Positions 1-8,652 of a stretch of 39,657 bases of DNA are shown one piece after another; the first letter of the stretch is position 1, and every line of letters begins with the position of its first letter. This stretch comes from Bacteroidales bacterium (GTDB lineage Bacteria > Bacteroidota > Bacteroidia > Bacteroidales > UBA7960): positions 1-39,657 of the forward strand of contig SLSZ01000122.1 of the NCBI GenBank assembly GCA_007130125.1. The letters are read 5' to 3'. The position numbers and the translations under genes are program-made. The notes beneath the pieces are model-generated. The model was given only the letters and a program-made list of their open reading frames with translations. It had not been told where the DNA came from and did no database searches.

Positions 1-50
1 AAAAAATTATATATAATTTTACTGTAATAAACAAACCAGATATTTTACTT

Positions 51-398
51 ATGAAAAAAGTAACTTTATTAAGACCGGTTATTTTAGTGTTGCTGTTTTT
101 GGCCGGTTGTAAGGGTGAGGAAAAATACAGTGATGTTTCAGGTGTTTGGGATACTGAGTGGGGAAAGATGACATTGACACAAAGCCAGTCAGGAGAAGTA
201 GCGGGAACATACGAACACATGAAAGGCAGGCTTAAAGGCACATTGAAAGACACGGTTCTGGCAGGGGATTGGAAACAAATAAACACAGAAGGCACTTTTG
301 TTTTTCACTTTGACAGAAAGTTTACGGAATTTGAAGGTAAGTGGGGCTACAATGATGAGGTTCCTTCAAGAGACTGGGACGGCACAAGGGCAGAGTAA
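51..398 (+). CDS. Small lipoprotein with Trp/Gly-rich beta-sandwich repeat
   Basis: This 115-residue protein begins with a lipoprotein signal: charged MKK, a hydrophobic stretch, then the lipobox LAGC with the lipidated Cys near residue 20. The mature part shows short alternating Gly and Trp motifs (GVWDTEWG, GTYEHMKG, LAGDWKQ, EGKWG, DWDGTR). These look like successive beta strands of a small barrel or sandwich, a pattern seen in many secreted bacterial proteins of unknown role. No catalytic motif is visible. It starts at an ATG after an AT-rich leader and is followed 107 bp later by another lipoprotein on the same strand. I cannot assign a function; attachment to a periplasm-facing or outer membrane surface is inferred from the lipobox. 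Confidence 0.75.
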   Translation: MKKVTLLRPVILVLLFLAGCKGEEKYSDVSGVWDTEWGKMTLTQSQSGEVAGTYEHMKGRLKGTLKDTVLAGDWKQINTEGTFVFHFDRKFTEFEGKWGYNDEVPSRDWDGTRAE

Positions 399-505
399 TC
401 CCTGAGAATTAATATGCAGGGAAACTAAAATAAGCGGGTAAAGATTTTTTTATTAATTTTTTAAGAATACCCAAAAATTAATAACACACATTTTGTGGAG
501 GGAAT

Positions 506-2023
506 ATGAATGTAAAAACTAAGGTATTTATATTGTTTGTGGGCCTGATGATAGGCTCATGTGCAGGCAAAAGCAATGAGTCTGCTGCGGAGGATGCCTA
601 CAATGAAACTGAAAGCCGGAAAACCAATGAAGAAGACAAGGAGGTATCATCTTTAGTAGCCAGCCAAAGCGTAGCAGATACTATTATTGATATTTACGTG
701 TCTGATGAGCAACATACAATATTTTATGATATACCAAATGAGAAAAGATTAACACTTAGACATGAAGAAAACCATGTATTTAGTATATTATATAAAACCA
801 GCGACAATAAGTGGCTGATTGTTGAAAAAGCACCGTCAGAACCTGGGGTGGGACGGATTGAAACGGAGCATGTGCTTTTTTGTACTCCTGAAGCCCGCCA
901 TATAGACATTGAGCTTCTTAATCCTGATCTACACAATCAAGGGATGCATTTCGCAATGGCGTTTAACGAATTACATTTAATAGCATACCTAAAAGGTTCG
1001 TTCGTGCCTGTACCTGTTTCGTTTAAAAGCCTGATAGAAGGCAGAGAACAAACTATACCCGATGTGTTTGAGTTTGATAATGTACCAAAGTCAACCGGAA
1101 ACGAAAAGGTGATAGTGGAGCTTATGCTTGGAAAGGGTGAAGACCAGATAGGGCAGGGGGTTACTTCATTGCAGTTGGAAGATGGAAGCATATATGCTGT
1201 TCCTTCTTTTGCAGCACATGGTAATATTTTATATATCGTTGATGCAATAAACTTTAGGGTGTTAATGTATGACTTCTCAGGGGATTTCATCAAAAGTATA
1301 ACTTATCCACAAAAAACAGATGATGGAAATACGGTTATAATTAAAGATATAGCTGTTGACAATGAATTTATTTACTTGCTTTCAAGCTCAGGAGCATATG
1401 TCGTAAATGCTGAAGCGGAAAAGATTATTGAAAAAATTGATAAGCCGGGCCCTTCATCAGAGAGCTTTCGATATCCGGATTATGTACAAGTGGGTTTAGA
1501 TGGTAACCTTTACGTTTTTGACTATGCAACAAACAAAATGTATACTTTCCAGAAGAGCAGGCAGTCTTTTAAATTCATTGAGTCAGAAAATTATCGGAAT
1601 GCTATTTCACATCTTGCTAATAAAGAATTCTCTGCTTCGGCTTATGGTGAGCACGAAGAGATTAATCTTGGCCGGTATTTTATGATCAGGCGCAATAACA
1701 ATAGTGCTATAGGGATATATGATTCCGGATATTCCAAATGCCAGGCCAATGTTTTTGCTACAGACCAGAAAGGTAACATTTATGTGGTTGTTGATGAGAT
1801 TGAACAATTAGGGGCTCAATTTCCAGGTGCAAGAACTTTAAGAGTTATTTCCCCGGAAGGGAACCCCCTTTATTCTCTTGAAGTGAAATCATGGCCGGGT
1901 GGCCCAATGAACAGGCATTTGATTGTTACAAAAACCGGTAAAATATTTGAAGCATTTTATGACCTGGAAACCGGTTTTGAGGAGGAGCCGGCATCTAAAC
2001 TAACCGTAAAAAAGATTAAATAA
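506..2023 (+). CDS. Lipoprotein with NHL/6-bladed beta-propeller-like C-terminal region
   Basis: This 505-residue protein has a lipoprotein signal with lipobox IGSC (Cys about residue 19). An acidic, Ser-rich linker follows to about residue 60. The region to about 200 is beta-rich and not recognised. From about 215 on, blades of the NHL/6-bladed propeller type are visible: GNILYIVDAINFRVLMYD, then GLDGNLYVFDYATNKMYTF, then DQKGNIYVVVDE with RVISPEG. Such Bacteroidota lipoproteins are usually sensors or binding proteins of unknown ligand. The ATG is preceded by a good purine-rich site (ggaggg at about 497-502), which is unusual for this window and supports the start. The gene converges on the next minus-strand gene with only 18 bp between stops and no obvious terminator hairpin. 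Confidence 0.7.
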   Translation: MNVKTKVFILFVGLMIGSCAGKSNESAAEDAYNETESRKTNEEDKEVSSLVASQSVADTIIDIYVSDEQHTIFYDIPNEKRLTLRHEENHVFSILYKTSDNKWLIVEKAPSEPGVGRIETEHVLFCTPEARHIDIELLNPDLHNQGMHFAMAFNELHLIAYLKGSFVPVPVSFKSLIEGREQTIPDVFEFDNVPKSTGNEKVIVELMLGKGEDQIGQGVTSLQLEDGSIYAVPSFAAHGNILYIVDAINFRVLMYDFSGDFIKSITYPQKTDDGNTVIIKDIAVDNEFIYLLSSSGAYVVNAEAEKIIEKIDKPGPSSESFRYPDYVQVGLDGNLYVFDYATNKMYTFQKSRQSFKFIESENYRNAISHLANKEFSASAYGEHEEINLGRYFMIRRNNNSAIGIYDSGYSKCQANVFATDQKGNIYVVVDEIEQLGAQFPGARTLRVISPEGNPLYSLEVKSWPGGPMNRHLIVTKTGKIFEAFYDLETGFEEEPASKLTVKKIK

Positions 2024-2041
2024 TATCTGTTAAACTAATAT

Positions 2042-2611
2042 TTACGGGCTCTTCTTTATCAGGCCGTTTAGGTTAATATGATCCCATACCCCTATTGAAT
2101 CACCTTGATAAAAGAAAACAACTCCATCTATCCAATCTCCATTGTATTCCCTTTGCAGTATGTTTTCTTTTAGCAATATGGTTGTGTTTTGCCCACCATA
2201 AGAGCCCTGGAAATAATCATACCAGCTTTGATAAGGTGGCAGTGAACCGGGGCCTGTGAATGCGCTATCTTCTTTTAGGCTTATGTTTGCAATTTTTCCG
2301 GCAGGGTCACTTGTATAAATTTCTGAAACTTCAATGTCAAGCTTGTTAAAATAGCTTTTTGACAATGTATCTGTTATTGTTTCAACCTTTTCTTTTACAG
2401 TTTTATTTTTATTAACAGCAATAGTCCTGTCTTTATGTGGCAGCATCTCATAAACATTTCTTTCTTCTAAAAAGGTGTCCTTGCCAACGTAAATTGTGAA
2501 CAATTCTGTTTTTTCCTCTACATCAACTTTTTCTTTCCTTTCTTTACATGCAAATAATATGACAGAAACGATTATGGATATAACTATTGTTTTCGTGCTT
2601 ATGGTTTTCAT
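2042..2611 (-). CDS. Hypothetical lipoprotein, possibly GerMN-like
   Basis: I place the start at the ATG at 2611 (189 residues). An in-frame TTG at 2653 would overlap the upstream methyltransferase and put a charged extension before the signal peptide. From the ATG the protein opens MKTISTKTIVIS, then a hydrophobic segment and lipobox LFAC (Cys about residue 22). The rest has a repeated beta-alpha look with VGKDTFLEE, VKEKVETITDTL, LDIEVSEIY and FTGPGSLPPYQSWYDYF. This order of segments faintly resembles the GerMN (sporulation/germination) domain, but I cannot confirm it. It is the last gene of a minus-strand run after the methyltransferase and DUF4837 genes. Function unknown. Confidence 0.6.
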   Translation of the reverse strand: MKTISTKTIVISIIVSVILFACKERKEKVDVEEKTELFTIYVGKDTFLEERNVYEMLPHKDRTIAVNKNKTVKEKVETITDTLSKSYFNKLDIEVSEIYTSDPAGKIANISLKEDSAFTGPGSLPPYQSWYDYFQGSYGGQNTTILLKENILQREYNGDWIDGVVFFYQGDSIGVWDHINLNGLIKKSP

Positions 2612-2639
2612 CTTAATTTTCAATAATATACTAAGGGTT

Positions 2640-3284
2640 TTAATGATCTTCAATTTTTTTTAGGGCGAAACTCAAATGTCTGTGCGTTTCGTGAGTCAGG
2701 AAAACGAACTCCCAATTATGTTTAAAGCAAAATTCATTTACAGCTTCCACTACACCGAAGGCTTTACCTTTTATGTAATGTCGTGGGGTGTAGTCATGTC
2801 CGGCAATAATGCCACCTGTTTTGACTTTTTGTAGGCAAAGCTCCAGCTCTGCCTTGGTAGTATAGTACGTGTGGTCGGTATCCAAATAAACCCAGTCGAA
2901 ATGTTTGTCAGGAAAACTATGCAGGATTTTTTCAGAATCTCCATGGTGAACTTCGATGATCCCAAGCTTGATCTGTTCTTCAAATCTTTTTTGAACGGCA
3001 GCTTTTGCTTTATTGTCAAACATTTTTGACTGCCAGTTGTCGATCAGGTGAAGTTTTTGCGGGCTTGTCAGATCAAGTATTTTTTCAGAAAACCTTCCTT
3101 TAGCGACACCTGCTTCAGCAATTACCGCATTTTTAGGTAATTGCTGAAGCAGGTCGAGCCTTGTTGGAACAACTACAATGTTTGTTAAATGCTTTTTTTG
3201 CAGTTGGTAATATGGTGGCTTTTCTTTTCCTGAAAGCCTTTGTTTAAGAATGTTTGATAAGAAATATTTGTTGCAGAAGCCCAT
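2640..3284 (-). CDS. Class I SAM-dependent methyltransferase (Methyltransf_24-like)
   Basis: The 214-residue protein carries a Rossmann-type SAM-binding core. Motif I is at about residues 54-63 (AVIAEAGVAKG), followed by the second strand with acidic end LHLIDNW. FDWVYLDTDHTYYTTKAELE holds the Asp/His of strand 4. The sequence ends with TGGIIAGHDYT, typical of the Methyltransf_24 group, which often modifies sugars or small metabolites. There is no signal peptide, so it should be cytosolic. The ATG at 3284 lies 24 bp after the DUF4837 stop on the same strand, suggesting cotranscription. The substrate cannot be read from the sequence. Confidence 0.8.
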   Translation of the reverse strand: MGFCNKYFLSNILKQRLSGKEKPPYYQLQKKHLTNIVVVPTRLDLLQQLPKNAVIAEAGVAKGRFSEKILDLTSPQKLHLIDNWQSKMFDNKAKAAVQKRFEEQIKLGIIEVHHGDSEKILHSFPDKHFDWVYLDTDHTYYTTKAELELCLQKVKTGGIIAGHDYTPRHYIKGKAFGVVEAVNEFCFKHNWEFVFLTHETHRHLSFALKKIEDH

Positions 3285-3308
3285 ATTTAGTTTTGATTCT
3301 AAGACTGA

Positions 3309-4352
3309 TCATTCTTCAGCAAGGTCAAACTCTTCCTGCTCTTCTTCCTCAAGATCTTGTTCGCCGGGAAACTCAAGAGTATATGCCAGGGCTTCCAGTT
3401 GTCTTAGATAGTCTCTTTTATCAAAAGGCGGAGCCCAGACAAAAACATCTATATTTATCAACCTTCCTGTAGTTTCGTCAACCATGGTATAATTTACGAA
3501 AGGGCCACCCATAAAGTCACCTTCCATTTTCCACAGGCCTCTTAATTCCACGGCATATCTTCCTTTAAAGTTAATTTCGCGATAGTTAGGTGGTATGTCT
3601 TCGTATGTGGTCATGTAGCTGTTGGGCAATTGCCCTGCTATATGTCTTTTGGTTATAGAGTCGCGGCGCGACCATATAACATCATAATCAAAATCTACAT
3701 CAGGATCTGTATATGGAAGTATTGTAAGCAACAGTCCCATGTCAAGGTCTTCTTTTGTGCCGGTTCTTCTTAGCCACGCGAAGTTTTCTTCTTCGATGGC
3801 GATAAAATAGCCTTCAGGTACAAGCAATTTCACATTGAACCTTTCTTCTATTGCGTTTCTTACTTGCGGATTGCTCATTAATCTATAGGCACTAATAAGC
3901 CTTTCACGTTCATTCTCAAGGTAAAGATCAATCAATTGACGGGCATTTCTTTCTAACGTTACTTCAAGAAGGCTGTCGTTGGGTGCATAAATTCTCACAA
4001 CTCTCTGAGGGCGTGACCATATATTGCTTCTGGATTCAAGCCTGGCCTTTTCCAGGGTTGGGTCAATCTCTACCATTAAAAGGTTACGGTGCGTTTCAAA
4101 CAGTGAAGTGAAGTTTGCCTTATCGATATGTCGCACATCAAACTTTGTCTCAGGCTGTGGCAGCATTTCCTGATAAGCACCAAAAGTATTTTTTACCATA
4201 TCTCCGGCCCTGCCTTCCCAATGGTTTTTATCCATTACTACAAGCAGCTCGCCTGTGCGCCCTGTTGCAGAAGCTTTGCGCTTTCTTTCTTCCGTGCCGC
4301 AAGAAGCAAAAATAAAAACCAATATTGCCGATAAAAGAAATAGTCGATTCAT
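3309..4352 (-). CDS. DUF4837 family lipoprotein
   Basis: This 347-residue protein starts MNRLFLLSAILVFIFASC, a lipoprotein signal with lipobox FASC (Cys 18). The mature sequence matches what I know of DUF4837, a family confined to Bacteroidota: early GRTGELLVVMDKNHWEG, a central LVPEGYFIAIEEENFAWLRR, and late FKGRYAVELRGLWKMEGDFMGGPFVNY. The C-terminus is a very acidic tail (EEEEQEEFDLAEE). Function of the family is not established; an envelope role is inferred from the lipid anchor and from lying directly after the cell-wall gene mltD on the same strand, with 100 bp between them. Confidence 0.8.
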   Translation of the reverse strand: MNRLFLLSAILVFIFASCGTEERKRKASATGRTGELLVVMDKNHWEGRAGDMVKNTFGAYQEMLPQPETKFDVRHIDKANFTSLFETHRNLLMVEIDPTLEKARLESRSNIWSRPQRVVRIYAPNDSLLEVTLERNARQLIDLYLENERERLISAYRLMSNPQVRNAIEERFNVKLLVPEGYFIAIEEENFAWLRRTGTKEDLDMGLLLTILPYTDPDVDFDYDVIWSRRDSITKRHIAGQLPNSYMTTYEDIPPNYREINFKGRYAVELRGLWKMEGDFMGGPFVNYTMVDETTGRLINIDVFVWAPPFDKRDYLRQLEALAYTLEFPGEQDLEEEEQEEFDLAEE

Positions 4353-4452
4353 TGTTATATAGTTTTGTTGATCAAAGTTTTAAGTTGTTTAGCTCTTAGT
4401 TTAATAAATCATATTATTAACAGTGTAATTAATTAATGAAATTTAGAGCGAA

Positions 4453-6120
4453 TTATTGTTCGTCCACTGAAACTTTTAATCTTTGTCCGGGTGTTAAAGT
4501 GCTTCCTATCAGGTTGTTAAGTTCACGAATCTGACTAATTGTAGCTCCGGGATATTTGTTAGCAATATCCCAGAGGGTGTCCCCTGCCTGAACCTGGTGA
4601 TAAATATAAGATACATCTTTTTTTTCTGACTCGGAAGAGCCTTCGGCCTTACTTATTGGTTTGGCTTCAGTATATCTGACTATTAAGTGCTGTCCCGGGT
4701 ATATTTTGTCTTCCGCAAGGTTGTTCCATGTTCTGAGGTAGTCAACAGAAACTCTGTATCTGTTTGCAATAATTCCTAGGCTTTCTCCTTCTCTGACAAC
4801 GTGAACATTGTTGTTGGCAGCTATGTTTGTTCTAGCCGGCTGAGGTTGCCTGACTACCAATCTTTGCCCTGGGCGAATTAATGTACCTCTCAGGTTGTTC
4901 CAGCGTTGTATTTCTCTTACTGTGCATCCATATCTTCTTGCAATTGTTCCAAGCACTTCTCCCTGTCTGACGACATGCACTGTAGTTTCCGCCAGTTGGG
5001 CTGAAAGCTCTTCCTGGCGAATTTCTTCGGGGGTTTTGTAGTTATATATTTCTTCTTCGTTAGCGACAAAAAGACCTGAGTATTTTTGTGGTATACGGAA
5101 AACGTAGGTTTTGTTTTCACTTCCCGGTATAATATTTTTTCTGAATGACGGGTTTAAGTATTGAAGGTGTTCAAGGGGGATATCCAATATTTTGCTTACA
5201 TTACGCAAACTAAGAAGTTTGTTTACATGCAGTGTGTCAATATCCTGGTCGATGTATGGAGTTGGTGCCGGATAAAGATTGTGGTTATCTGAATACTCCA
5301 TAACATAGGTTACTGCCATAAAAGCGGGGACGTAGTTACTGGTTTCGCGTGGCAGGAAACCTCGGATGCTCCAGAAGTCTTTAACTCCTCCTGAGCGTCT
5401 TATTGCCCTGTTTACATTTCCTGCCCCGGAGTTATATGCTGCTATTGCCAGAGCCCAATCACCATAGATGTTGTACAGATCAACGAAATGTTCACATGCA
5501 GCGATGGTAGACTTTATAACGTCTGAACGGTCATCTACATAGCTGTTTGCTTCAAGTCCGTAGATTCTGCCTGTGCCATACATAAATTGCCATATACCCG
5601 TTGCTCCTGCCCTGGAGCGCGCAACAGGGTTGAGTGCCGACTCAATAACAGCAACATATTTGAGTTCCAAAGGGAGATTATACCTGTCAAGCTGCTCCTC
5701 AAAATAAGGAAAGTAAAGCTCTGCCAGCCCCATTATTCTTTCTGTCAGATCTCTGCGGCGTTTGCCGTACAAATCAATAAAAGCTTTTACGGTTGCATTG
5801 TATTCGTATTCTATTGGCGATAAATTGTTAAGCTCTTTAAAACGTGCCTTATAAACGGAATCGCAATACTCAGGAACAAAGTCCGGGGGAAATTTTCCGG
5901 TTATTGGAGGAGTTGTATCTCGTCGCATGTCTAAGTTCCTGAATACTTTTAGATTTGCCAGGCTGTCAAGCATGGCTACAATCGGATCATCAGGTGAGAT
6001 AACAAAAGTTTCTTCTGAATTGTCTCCTTTTTTATCATTTCTTGACTCGTTGCCAAAAATAGTTTGCGAAATACAAAGCAGTATTAATACACAAAATGTG
6101 ATGGTAGTCTTATGATTCAT
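4453..6120 (-). CDS. mltD: Membrane-bound lytic murein transglycosylase D with three LysM domains
   Basis: The 555-residue protein cleaves the MurNAc-GlcNAc bond of peptidoglycan with formation of a 1,6-anhydro end. A signal peptide covers residues 1-23. The SLT catalytic domain lies around 130-275: the catalytic Glu is E160 in AVIESALNP, followed by AGATGIWQFM and the conserved AIAAYNSGAGNVNRAI. Three LysM modules for glycan binding follow near 381-424, 441-484 and 510-553, each with the (V/Q)VxxGxxLxxIAxxY and LxPGQ(R/H)L signatures. Three LysM copies is within the range for Bacteroidota MltD proteins. It lies 61 bp downstream of tatA on the same strand. All catalytic features look intact. 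Confidence 0.93.
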   Translation of the reverse strand: MNHKTTITFCVLILLCISQTIFGNESRNDKKGDNSEETFVISPDDPIVAMLDSLANLKVFRNLDMRRDTTPPITGKFPPDFVPEYCDSVYKARFKELNNLSPIEYEYNATVKAFIDLYGKRRRDLTERIMGLAELYFPYFEEQLDRYNLPLELKYVAVIESALNPVARSRAGATGIWQFMYGTGRIYGLEANSYVDDRSDVIKSTIAACEHFVDLYNIYGDWALAIAAYNSGAGNVNRAIRRSGGVKDFWSIRGFLPRETSNYVPAFMAVTYVMEYSDNHNLYPAPTPYIDQDIDTLHVNKLLSLRNVSKILDIPLEHLQYLNPSFRKNIIPGSENKTYVFRIPQKYSGLFVANEEEIYNYKTPEEIRQEELSAQLAETTVHVVRQGEVLGTIARRYGCTVREIQRWNNLRGTLIRPGQRLVVRQPQPARTNIAANNNVHVVREGESLGIIANRYRVSVDYLRTWNNLAEDKIYPGQHLIVRYTEAKPISKAEGSSESEKKDVSYIYHQVQAGDTLWDIANKYPGATISQIRELNNLIGSTLTPGQRLKVSVDEQ

Positions 6121-6181
6121 AGTTGCACTTACTTAATTGTTTAACCGAATAACGCAAAAACCATGAAAAGCATGATTTGTT

Positions 6182-6397
6182 TTACTCAGAGCTTTTTTTG
6201 GTATCTTCTTCTTTTGTTTCATCATTTTCCTCGGTTGCCTTTTGAGCATCTTTAAACTCTTTCATTCCTTTGCCAAGACCACGCATGAGTTCAGGGATTT
6301 TCCGGCCGCCAAAAAGAAGCACTACTATAAGTAAAATAATTATTATTTCTGTAGGACCTATTCCCCCAATTAACAGTATGAAGTTTATAAAGTTCAT
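6182..6397 (-). CDS. tatA: Sec-independent protein translocase TatA/E family
   Basis: This 71-residue protein has the full TatA plan: a single N-terminal membrane helix (about residues 6-28, [14 protein letters not shown]), the hinge [16 protein letters not shown] with the conserved FG and Pro, an amphipathic helix, and a highly charged C-tail ([16 protein letters not shown]). TatA oligomers form the pore for twin-arginine substrates with TatC. No tatC is present in this window, so the partner must be elsewhere. Its length is normal for TatA/E. It sits between mltD and the EnvC-like gene on the same strand, with a 157 bp gap upstream that may hold its own promoter. Confidence 0.92.
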   Translation of the reverse strand: MNFINFILLIGGIGPTEIIIILLIVVLLFGGRKIPELMRGLGKGMKEFKDAQKATEENDETKEEDTKKSSE

Positions 6398-6504
6398 GTT
6401 ATGAAGTTTTATTAATTATAAAATTAAGATCTTATTTTTTATTCTACGATTTGTCTAAAAATTTGTTCCGGTATTTATTGAATTACCAAAATGGACATTA
6501 GGTT

Positions 6505-6512
6505 CAAAGTTA
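6505..6512 (-). promoter_or_regulatory. Candidate Bacteroidota -7 box upstream of tatA
   Basis: Read on the minus strand this is TAACTTTG, a perfect match to the TAnnTTTG -7 consensus used by the Bacteroidota primary sigma factor. It is about 108 bp upstream of the tatA ATG. I see no clear TTTG at the -33 position 19-21 bp further upstream, so support is only partial. Confidence 0.35.
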
Positions 6513-6554
6513 CACAAAGATTTTTATGAAATACTAAAAATTAACATATAAACA

Positions 6555-7802
6555 TCATTGTCTTCTTGCTAACCATTCAGCCGGATTAAGCTTTTGCGTT
6601 CCCTTCCAAATTTGCAAATGAACTTCGGTTTTGTTGTCCCTGGGGTCAGTGCTTATCACTCCGATTTCCTGGTTTATATTTACTTTTTGGCCGTTGCTGA
6701 CAGTTACTTCAGCAAGGTTTGAATAGACTGTTAGGTATTCTCCATGTCTGATAATAATGGCGTTATTACCTCCCGGCACTGAAAAAACTCTCACTACGGT
6801 TCCTTCAAAAACAGCCCTGGCTTTTGCACCCTCGGTGGTTGAAATATTTATTCCATCGTTAGATATTCGTATGCCGGGCAGTACCGGGTGAGACTGTTCA
6901 CCAAAGGGCCTGGTAATAATTCCTCTTTCAGAAGGCCACGGCAATGAACCTTTATTTTCATAAAAGTTATCCGAGATGATCTGGTCTTCAGGGGTTAATT
7001 CAAAAACGGTTGCCGGAGCTTCTCTGCCTTCTGCTTTAGCTTTTTCGGCAGCTTTTCGCCGTTCTTCTTCTATAATTCTTTGTATTGCATTTGAAAGCTC
7101 TTCGGCTTCCTTTTCCTGTTGTTTTAACTGACTCATTAGAGAACGTTCTTTTCTGCGCAGTGATTGGACTGTATTACTTTGCTCTTCTCTTTCCGTGGTA
7201 AGTGTTTCGATCTCTTTTCTATGGTCTGCCAAAAGTTGTTGCTGTTCCTTTTTGCTCGATTCAAGTTCAGCAACTTGTTCATCAAGCTTTTGGGCAGTTT
7301 GTATGATTTTTTCTGCTTGTAATTGTCTGTCGCGTGCATACTGCTGCATGTATTTCATACGCATATACGCCTGGTTAAAGTCTTTAGAAGAAAACAAGAA
7401 CATTAACCTGTGATTTTTGTCGCGGTTTTTATAGGCATGTCTGATCATATTTGCATAAGAATCCTTCAACTCTTCCAACTCCTTGTTAAGGCTTTTAATT
7501 TCTTGAGTGAGGCTGTTTATCTGCCTGTTGATAAACGATATTTTATTGTTTATAGTTCTTAAAAGCTCTTCTCTCTGGCTTATTTGATTATTTAAAATTA
7601 CGAGTTGATTGATATTTGTTTCGGCTGATTTTTTTGTTTCTTCCAGAAGTTGATTTGTAAGATTTATCTCTTGCTGAATTCTTTGCCTTTCTTTTTCAAG
7701 ATTTTCTCTTGTCTGTGCAGCTATGTTTCCCGAAAGTATTGCTAAGAGCAATATCAGCAAACATTTGTTTTTAAAAACAGAGTCAATAATTTTTACAATC
7801 AT
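6555..7802 (-). CDS. EnvC-like murein hydrolase activator (coiled coil plus degenerate M23/LytM domain)
   Basis: From the ATG at 7802 the protein has 415 residues: signal peptide ending near NIAAQ, a long coiled coil rich in E/K/Q/L (about residues 30-260), a linker, then a LytM/M23-type domain at the C-terminus (GIITRPFGEQSHPVLPGI to NPAEWL). In active M23 peptidases zinc is held by HxxxD and HxH. Here the equivalents read GIRISNDGINI, YSNL instead of YAHL, and EVHLQI instead of HLHFEV. Most ligands are therefore missing, as in EnvC-type proteins that activate amidases rather than cut. An in-frame TTG at 7823 overlaps the upstream stop in the same 8-nt pattern as the preceding gene pair and is a possible alternative start. 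Likely periplasmic, acting in cell separation. Confidence 0.82.
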   Translation of the reverse strand: MIVKIIDSVFKNKCLLILLLAILSGNIAAQTRENLEKERQRIQQEINLTNQLLEETKKSAETNINQLVILNNQISQREELLRTINNKISFINRQINSLTQEIKSLNKELEELKDSYANMIRHAYKNRDKNHRLMFLFSSKDFNQAYMRMKYMQQYARDRQLQAEKIIQTAQKLDEQVAELESSKKEQQQLLADHRKEIETLTTEREEQSNTVQSLRRKERSLMSQLKQQEKEAEELSNAIQRIIEEERRKAAEKAKAEGREAPATVFELTPEDQIISDNFYENKGSLPWPSERGIITRPFGEQSHPVLPGIRISNDGINISTTEGAKARAVFEGTVVRVFSVPGGNNAIIIRHGEYLTVYSNLAEVTVSNGQKVNINQEIGVISTDPRDNKTEVHLQIWKGTQKLNPAEWLARRQ

Positions 7803-7815
7803 ACCCACAAGACGT

Positions 7816-8652
7816 TTATTCAAAATCTATAGGTTCGTACCTTGAAGGTACTGAAAAATTCATTTGCTGAGGTTCATTAAGGCTAATTCTCATGTACTGA
7901 AGAGACAGATCAGCATAACTTGACGGATCCGAAAACAAAAGGTTAAGTTTTACAGGTATTTTTTCATCTTTTATTTGTTCAAAGTTACTGTATTCGGCAC
8001 TTATTGAACGCTGTAGGCCAAGCTCGTTTATAATGTTCTTTTTAATTCTGTTATTTGTTGGATCTATCCAAAGATATTGGTTAAAGACCATTGACTTGCT
8101 TTCATGTGGGTTTTTCAGTGCATATCTTTCAGGGTCGTGAAGAATTATGTGGTTCTCATCTTCTACAATAACGAAAGAATCTTTGTTATATCCTTCAAAG
8201 TCGTTTCCTATAAGCAGGGCCTGTAATATTTCAAAGTCAAATGAAGTATTTAGCATAGAGTTCAAGAACCCTATATGTCCAATGTAATAACTTGACTCCA
8301 GTCTGTTTAGAAACTTTAATGAATCGGGAGTTATTATAGCTCTTGCTATTTCGATGCCTAAAACCGGAGCTAATGATATATAGATAGCCTCATCCTTTTT
8401 TATTCGTAATGTTCCGCTTATATTATGGTTTTGATTTTGCCACATAACTGTGCCGGCAAATCTTGCAGAGAACCAATCAAACTCCGATTGGTTGTTCTCG
8501 ATCTGCTCCATTACGGATTCAGGGGTATAATATGGTGTAACCGGTGTTGGAGCTATTTCCTTTACAGGGCCACAGCTTTTTACAAATAAAAGGATCAACG
8601 GAATTAATAATATTAATAGCCTTTTGCAAATATAATTTTGGTATTTATTCAT
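7816..8652 (-). CDS. DUF4292 family lipoprotein
   Basis: The 278-residue protein begins with a basic and hydrophobic signal and a probable lipobox VKSC at about residue 27. The body matches the DUF4292 pattern: DWFSARFAGTVMWQNQNHNISGTLRIKKDEAIYISLAPVLGIEIARAIITPDSLKFLNR. This fold is thought to be related to LolA/LolB-like beta-sheet lipid-handling proteins, but the role is not established. Its ATG overlaps the end of the TPR gene by 8 nt (ATGAATAA), which points to translational coupling. The EnvC-like gene follows directly. This order (TPR, DUF4292, EnvC-like) recurs in Bacteroidales as far as I recall, so an envelope-assembly role is a reasonable inference. Confidence 0.82.
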   Translation of the reverse strand: MNKYQNYICKRLLILLIPLILLFVKSCGPVKEIAPTPVTPYYTPESVMEQIENNQSEFDWFSARFAGTVMWQNQNHNISGTLRIKKDEAIYISLAPVLGIEIARAIITPDSLKFLNRLESSYYIGHIGFLNSMLNTSFDFEILQALLIGNDFEGYNKDSFVIVEDENHIILHDPERYALKNPHESKSMVFNQYLWIDPTNNRIKKNIINELGLQRSISAEYSNFEQIKDEKIPVKLNLLFSDPSSYADLSLQYMRISLNEPQQMNFSVPSRYEPIDFE

